Shown here one piece after another: positions 58,303-64,000 of a DNA stretch of 64,000 nt. The notes under the pieces were generated by a model. That model was not told the DNA's origin, ran no database searches, and saw only the letters and a list, made by a program, of their open reading frames with translations. The stretch lies in contig NC_073692.1 of the NCBI RefSeq assembly GCF_029784155.1, forward strand, positions 279,206,413-279,270,412, given 5' to 3'. Position 1 is the stretch's first letter. The number at the start of each line of letters is the position of its first letter. This stretch comes from Uranotaenia lowii. Taxonomy: Eukaryota > Arthropoda > Insecta > Diptera > Culicidae. A program made the position numbers and the translations under genes.

Positions 58303-58613
58303 TTTAATTTTACCATGCGCTAGTTTTGTCGATATAAATAAAGTTTTGGTTATTTTGACGATCTTTTGGTTAATTTTACTATGCGAACCAGAAAAAATAT
58401 GGTAAACTAAAATGAAAAAGAGGTTTAATTTTACCATGTGCAAAATTTGTCGATAAAAATAAAATTTTAGTGAATTTTACCATGCGAACCAGAAAAATGG
58501 TGGTAAACCTAAATAAAAAAAGAGGTTTAATTTTACCATATGCAACTTTTTCAGCATTTGAATAATATTTTGGTTATCGTGAACAATACTCTGGTAAATT
58601 TTACCATGGATGT
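58303..58613. repeat. Three tandem units of about 100 bp
   Basis: Each unit begins TTTAATTTTACCAT and contains GTCGATA-like text and ACCAGAAAAA (units 1 and 2). The third unit is more divergent. Confidence 0.7.
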
Positions 58614-58719
58614 CAATAGCCAACAGGCTTCCGTTGTGTCATTTTGCACTTAGTTTTCTTCTTGCCAAAACATCGGATGTAAAAAAATCGGCTGTTTAAA
58701 TTTTAGAATTAAATTGATT

Positions 58720-59094
58720 ATGTGCTCTAAGCTGTGTCTTGAAGGTAAGTATTTTAGTGTGGAATATGTGACCAAAAATATAACTTTTTATCTATCCACA
58801 GAAAACCATTACAATCTGAAGCGTGTGCAGAGTCATCAATGATGGAAGCTAATTTCAACAGTTTATAAAATGTTCAAGGGTAAGTGAATTTTATAAGTAA
58901 TTTTGTGCAATATTTAACATTCCATTTTTTTTTTATTTCAGCGCTCGAGACGACGATGATTCGAAACGGCAAAAATAAAATCATAGGACAATTACGCAGC
59001 ACTGGAGGCAAAATTAAGTTTTTTGCGTATATTTACTGATCTTTTACGCCGCACACACAAGAGAAGAAAATAATCACAATGATGGATTAATAAA
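58720..59094 (+). other. Apparent three-exon micro-gene inside element B
   Basis: ATG at 58720; introns 58745-58801 (GTAAGT..CCACAG, 57 bp) and 58880-58941 (GTAAGT..TTTCAG, 62 bp); AATAAA at 59089. Splicing gives a 21-codon ORF beginning MCSKLCLEENHY that ends in exon 2. All four splice sites match host consensus. A noncoding RNA is as likely as a peptide. Confidence 0.4.
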
Positions 59095-59173
59095 ACAGCA
59101 TTTCAAAAAATTTAAATTGTTTCATTGAATGTATGGATTACTACAAAATTTACAATATTTTATAAAAATTACC

Positions 59174-59212
59174 ATGGCATATGGCATATGGCATATGGCA
59201 TATGGCATATGG
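59174..59212. repeat. CATATGG heptamer microsatellite
   Basis: Five tandem units of CATATGG; CATATG is self-complementary, so the tract can form cruciforms. Confidence 0.85.
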
Positions 59213-60423
59213 CCATATATGAAATCAGGTATCTACAAAATATGTCAAAACAGGTGCCAAGCAATTTAAAATTGCTTATTTGATATCGAATTAGATGAAG
59301 GTCGAATTTGAGCAAGATACCTCAAACTAGTTGTTAAAACAAGATGATCTTTAACCATAAGCATACCACACTTTCAACCACGTGTATCCACGCGGACAGG
59401 CATTCAGGAAGATTTTTGATAAACAATTTAAAAAAAGGGCAAAACTAAAGCCAATTTTGTAATTTTTCAAAATTGTAATAGAACATAATATCCAAAAAAA
59501 ATTAAAGTGAAATTTCAGTTTTTTATTTGGTTTAGCAAATAGGGGAAAGGTTTCCTAAATGGGCCTATCGGGTTAAATGACCCTACGGCTGTTTGATGAA
59601 ATGGCTAACTATACAGCTTATCTGACCAATGCATTTTGAGGGTGATACGCTTAGAACATAAGGCATGAAAAAATTTTATGAATTTACAAACTCAAAAAAA
59701 TTTTTAAAAATCATACAAGGTTTTGATACATTTTGATGTCATATTTCGACTTTTAAAAATTATACGTAAAGAAGCTTAAAACAAAAACTAGGATGGTTTT
59801 TGTTTCTTACTCAAATGAACTTAAGAAATTAAACATATTTCAGCTTTTGTGAAGGTTTAATGATGATTATATAGTGGAATAATAGAGTGTTTTTGTATGC
59901 CCCCATCATGTTTGTAAAATGCCTCCATCCTAAAATAACAGGTTAAATAGAATAAATAAATGATTTTTATCATTGAACCTTCAAAAATAAGCTCTGAATA
60001 ACATCTTTAGAGTGAATTGAAATAATCACGAACGAAATTCGGGAAGCTTAAAACAATATCTGGACATCCCGGCCAGATTTAACTTATCACGATAATCAAA
60101 GAAGGTATAAAGCGATACTCGTCAGCATTCTTCTGTACTATCTACTGTGATAAATACTCGGATGAACCAAAAATGTTTAGCTGAAATCATAAAATTCAGA
60201 TGTTTGTGTAGCTTTTACAACATGAGTTTTGGATATTTTATAAATAATGAAAAATCATTTGAAAAAATTTACAATTTTGTTATTCTATAAATTTTCATAA
60301 TAGATATTCGGCCAATTCGGCCGAATACTTAGCTCAACTATTCGGTGAGCCGAATATTCGGCTTAACGGTTTTTTGGCGATATTCGGCCGACCGAATATT
60401 CGGTACATCTCTACTCCTTACTT

Positions 60424-60695
60424 TTTCTGAGGGTCCTGCGCTCAAAGCCGAGATAAAAGATCTCCACTGTTTCGCAATTTGGAGTCAGCGTCTTTACTTG
60501 ATTCCAGCCAACGTTCTCGTCAACTATGCGTAATTCAGCGGCTAGACTATGTCGTCACGAGCTTCTGGGCCTGCCTCTTCTTCGATGTCCATCTGTATTC
60601 TAGAGAAGCGCTTCTCTGTAAAAATCTCAGCAGCATGTCCTCAATCAATCTTCACTTTCTTTCTCGAATTTCGATTTCTAGCGTCTTTGGATAAC
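60424..60695 (-). pseudogene. RTE-type element 3' fragment
   Basis: The minus strand matches the C-terminal coding part at about 49310-49590: CGCTAGAAATCGAAATTCG, AAGAAGAGGCAGGCCCAGAA, AGCCGCTGAATTACG and CAGTGGAGATCTTTTATC all have counterparts. The hAT element of 57889-60413 inserted at its 3' end. Confidence 0.72.
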
Positions 60696-61045
60696 ACCGG
60701 CGATGTACCTAGGAGAGGTATGAAGTATTCATCCCATGTAAATCGAAAATCAAGGATGGGACGCGCATCTGATAAACTTTTGTGCACACTTGGTGAATTG
60801 GGTGATTTCTGCCGCACACTTGGTGAATTTTGTTTACACTTGTGGAAACCGCCGCACATCTGATGAATGTTGCTGCATATCTGTTGAATTTCCGCACACT
60901 ACAGTGCTTTCCTAGCGTTCCGAATGAACGCTTCATACCTCTGGTACCTAGCTCCACATTTGAGATGCTAATTTGTCAGCAGACATGCGTAAACTCGCTT
61001 CGGAGTGAATCGTTCTGCTAATTTCTCCCGAGTTTAACGTGTTAT
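60696..61045. repeat. Degenerate repeat region shared with Jockey 1 flanks
   Basis: Units like CCGCACACTTGGTGAATT recur four to five times (60780-60900). The segment 60985-61035 (GTAAACTCGCTTCGGAG, CCCGAGTTTAACG) is the inverse of 9880-9935, so both Jockey copies lie beside the same dispersed repeat. Confidence 0.5.
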
Positions 61046-63524
61046 GTGAAGATTTTTTTAATATGTTTTTATTTGTACCAATTCATCATTACTTTTATAT
61101 TACATCAATACATGAAATTAGGTGTTCAGCTCAATAATGAACTGTTCAGAGCCCTATTGATAACTAGACAAAAACATCTATTTATATCTAAGACTTGAAT
61201 TTGCTGAGCGAATCAAGTATTTAATGTAGGAGAACATCCTGTAAAGTCAAATAAATTTTAAACTTAAAACTAAAAACTATCCTAAAATTAAACTAATTAT
61301 AAAGAGTACGCATCTCTGCGATGGAAGACTGCATCGATTTGCCTCTGAAGTTGGAGATGATGTTGTTGGCCATCTCTTCGATAGATTCAAGGCCCGCAAT
61401 CCGATGAAGATCTTCGGTGCTGTGCCAAGGTGGAAGCCGCAAAATCATTTTCAGAACCTTGTTCTGAATCCTCTGAATGGCTTTCTCCATCGTTGCGCAG
61501 CAGCTTGACTAAATCGGAACTGCATACATTATCACATGTCGGAACACCTGTTAGTAGATGAGCAACTTATTCATTAGGCAAAGTCTGGATTTCCTTTTGA
61601 TGAGAGAATGATGAGATTTAGTATATACATATATTACATTTAGATTGAATATCTGCAATGTGATTTTTAAAAATAAGATTCTGATCAAGTGTAAGTCCCA
61701 AGTACTTCACGTGATCAGACCATTCTAATGAAACCCCATTATAAGTTATGAAATGATTTTCATTAGGTTTTAAAAATTTGCTCTTAGCTTATGGGGAAAT
61801 AAAATAAATTGAGTTTTGGAAGCGTTAGGAGAAATTTTCCACATTTTCAAGTAATTCAAAAAGGATAATAAATGATATTAATTTTGATGCAATCTACTGC
61901 GTACGACCCGTAAATTTCGCCCTTTGGCTGAAAGCAAAGTATCCTCAGCAAATAATCTTCTACCTTTTCCCACTGTGCTTTTCCTTTGGGCACATCAGGC
62001 GGATCATTGTATAAAATTGGTACATTTATTCTGCCCTGAGGGACACCGGCTCTAATGGGTGTCCCTGCAGAACATGAATTTTGATAGCTTAATTGTAAGG
62101 TTCGGCTAGTCAAGTAATTTTGAATAATTTTGGTGAGATATACAGGGAAATCAAATCGAGCTAATTTAGCTACTAAACCTTTATGCCAAACACTGCTAAA
62201 TGCTTTTTCAATATCTAGAAGAGCAACACCAGTTGAATAACTTTCAGATATGCTAGCGTTAATCATGTTTGTTACACTCAAAAGTTGATGTGTAGTAGGA
62301 TGTCCATGACGAAAACCAAATTGTTCGATAGGAAAAATAGAAATCTGATTAATATGAATCATCACTCTTTTCGAAATAATTCTCTCAAATAGTTTACTTA
62401 AAGAAAGAAGCAAACTGATTGGTCGATAACTTGATGGCTCTGAAGCACTTTTCCAGGTTTCAAAGTTGGAGTTACTTTGGCATTTTTTCATTTATTGGAA
62501 AAATAAGCCAAGTGAAAACATTTATCCATTGAATATTTTAACTAAAAAATGTAAAGTGCTTTGAAGCCATTTTTTAATAAGAATATAGAAATTCCCTTCC
62601 TCCCCCGGAGCTTTCATATTTTTGAATTTTTTGAAAATCAATTTTTTAAGCTTATCAATATTTGTCTCGCAAAAACTTTCAAATATTTCTTTTCAAAAGA
62701 ATATCATCAAATTCTAGGGAAATTTGAGCATCAGTTGGACTAACGACGTTGAGATTAAAATCATGAGCAGATTCAAACTGTTGGGCTAATTTTTGAGCTT
62801 TTTCTGCGTTAGTTAAAAGAAGTTTATCTTCATCTTTCAAAGTAGGAATCTGCTTCTGGGGCTTTTCAGAATTTTAGTTAATTTCCAAAATGGCTTTGTG
62901 TAGGGTTTTATGTCATCGACTGCTTTTGCAAAATTTTCATTACGAATAAAAATTAAACAACGTTTGATTTCTTTTTGAAGATCACAATAAATAAACTTCA
63001 AATAAGGATCCCTAGTTCGTTGATATTGGCGTCGACGAATGTTTTTCAGTCGTATCAAAAACTGAATATCATCATCGATCAATATCTTCTTTTGAATTCA
63101 GTGGAATGTTTACATCTAAATTACGTTCAATAAAATTCCTATATCGCTCCCATGTTGATTTTAAAGGGTTTTCAATGGGACTTTAGATAAAGAAAAAGTT
63201 ACTGAAAGGTGGACTGAATAGAGGTCCGCATGAGTAATTGATTGACTACAATGCTCGCCTAAATCGGTTAGATCCAAATCAATTGTGGAGGGATTTCTAA
63301 TTGAAGAGAAACAAGTATGCCTATAAGGAAATTCAACAGTATAATAACCTTCAGAGCAGTCAATTAATAAAATATTCCCATTTGAATTTGATGAAATATT
63401 ATTCCAAGATCGGTGTTTTGCATTAAAGTCACCAATAATAAAAAAAAAATAGATTTATATCTGGCGAGTTTTTGTAAATCTTCCTCACAATTTTTTCTGT
63501 TCACCGCTACATTGGAAAGGCAAG
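61046..63524 (-). mobile_element. Second Jockey copy, decayed
   Basis: Homologous to 6250-8823 of the intact copy on the opposite strand. The 3' UTR (61046-61300) aligns with the intact copy (GGATGTTCTCC, TATTGATGTAATATAA). Coding blocks include QNKVLKMILRLPPWHSTEDL, GVALLDIEKAFSSVWHKGLV and SSYRPISLLLSLSKLFERII. Many stops and small indels make it nonfunctional. At 63525 the coding sequence breaks at a TA where the foldback element begins, so the 5' part probably continues beyond the window. Confidence 0.85.
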
Positions 63525-64000
63525 TAGGGGAGATGAGGGCATAACGAGCACCCAGGACATAATGAGCACTCCTTTTTTCTACATAAGTACGTATTTTCTT
63601 AAACAAATTTTCATAAGGACTTGTTTCGTACTACTTATAGAATTAATTTTTCACCAAAAAAGAAATATCCTTTTCATCTTTACAGAAATATTAATTAATA
63701 ACCAGCTAGGTTCTCAAGTGACGAAAATATTATAATTTTCGAGCACCACCAAATAAGCTTTTATGACCTTTAAATCATCTTGATCTGAAATGTACGCACT
63801 GCAACAGGATCTACACATTGTTTCTCAATTTTCATAAAATTTTTGATTTTTCACTTTTATCAATTTTAAAACGCTTTAAACTTTAGTTTGTTCACTAGAG
63901 GCGAACAGAGCACTATAAATGAAGGCATAATGAGCATTTTCTGCCGGGGAAACTAGCAGCGAATTCAACTCGATGAAGTCAACTGAATAATAGAGCTACA
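63525..64000. mobile_element. Foldback element, copy 2, truncated by window end
   Basis: Starts after TA with GGGGAGATGAGGGCATAACG and follows 52861-53340 closely (CTCCTTTTTTCTACATAAGT, ACCTTTAAATCATCTTGATC, TCAACTCGATGAAGTCAACT). The tRNA-like cassette would begin just past 64000. Confidence 0.82.

Larger units (their letters stand above)
58258..59170 (+). mobile_element. CACTG-start element with spliced micro-cassette (element B)
   Basis: Starts CACTGAAAGAAAAATCATGG. Its left arm is three tandem units of about 90-118 bp (58303, 58421, 58523) with TTTAATTTTACCATG. The central spliced-looking cassette (58720-59094) follows. No inverse right terminus is found, so the element is probably truncated before 59174. 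Confidence 0.5.
57881..60421. mobile_element. hAT-type element, 2.5 kb, 8-bp TSD CTCCTTAC
   Basis: The element spans 57889-60413. Termini are TAGAGATGTACC and GGTACATCTCTA; the perfect duplication CTCCTTAC is at 57881-57888 and 60414-60421. Subtermini are dense in ATTCGGCCGAATATTCGG. No transposase remains; the interior contains other insertions (element B at 58258 and a satellite at 59174). Confidence 0.88.

Noticed and set aside
60549..60863. 104-codon plus-strand ORF
   Set aside because: It is antisense to an RTE fragment and continues into degenerate tandem repeats.

Overview
The window is eukaryotic, from an insect with a repeat-dense genome. It has spliced genes with consensus GT..AG introns, AATAAA signals and introns of up to about 10 kb packed with transposons. 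The repeat content (ITmD37E-type Tc1/mariner, a tRNA-derived SINE resembling mosquito Feilai, Jockey- and RTE-type non-LTR elements, hAT/piggyBac/Harbinger-like MITEs) points to a mosquito, probably a culicine. That assignment is inference from repeat families, not a match I could run. No prokaryotic, viral, rRNA or CRISPR features are seen.

Host genes. (1) WDR35/IFT121 (Oseg4), plus strand. Six exons from 10680 to 25279 join in frame into 1,177 residues and lack only the first few codons. (2) A tandem DH-PH RhoGEF-like gene, minus strand, with seven exons from 44979 to 25315 giving 794 residues. It converges on WDR35 with only 35 bp between the stop codons. (3) A second, paralogous RhoGEF-like gene, minus strand, whose last four exons lie at 51567-50036. 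Its intron phases match gene 2, and its last exon has the same 582-nt length. Its upstream DH-coding exons are not visible here.

Mobile layer, left to right. A Helitron 5' half (1-2723, minus) carries a mariner-type MITE and a spliceosomal intron. An intact full-length Jockey element (4317-8823) has a perfect 16-bp target duplication. A hAT MITE (9023-9877) follows. The 10.8-kb WDR35 intron holds two Tc1/mariner relics, a non-LTR fragment, a piggyBac foldback element and smaller MITEs. RhoGEF introns hold a near-perfect 119-bp-arm palindrome, a SINE, a piggyBac MITE, a 2-kb TIR element, a hAT element, a foldback element, a chimeric non-LTR element and several MITEs. From 46 kb on there is an RTE-type element with few disruptions, then nested elements around 52-54.6 kb (a TA-flanked foldback element with two convergent tRNA-like pol III cassettes), a non-LTR fragment, a hAT element (57889-60413) and a second, decayed Jockey copy (61046-63524, minus). 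A further copy of the foldback element interrupts that Jockey copy.

The least familiar structures are the foldback element with paired tRNA-like cassettes, two unrelated transposons that each enclose a tiny apparently spliced, polyadenylated non-transposase cassette, and the tandem RhoGEF paralogue pair.
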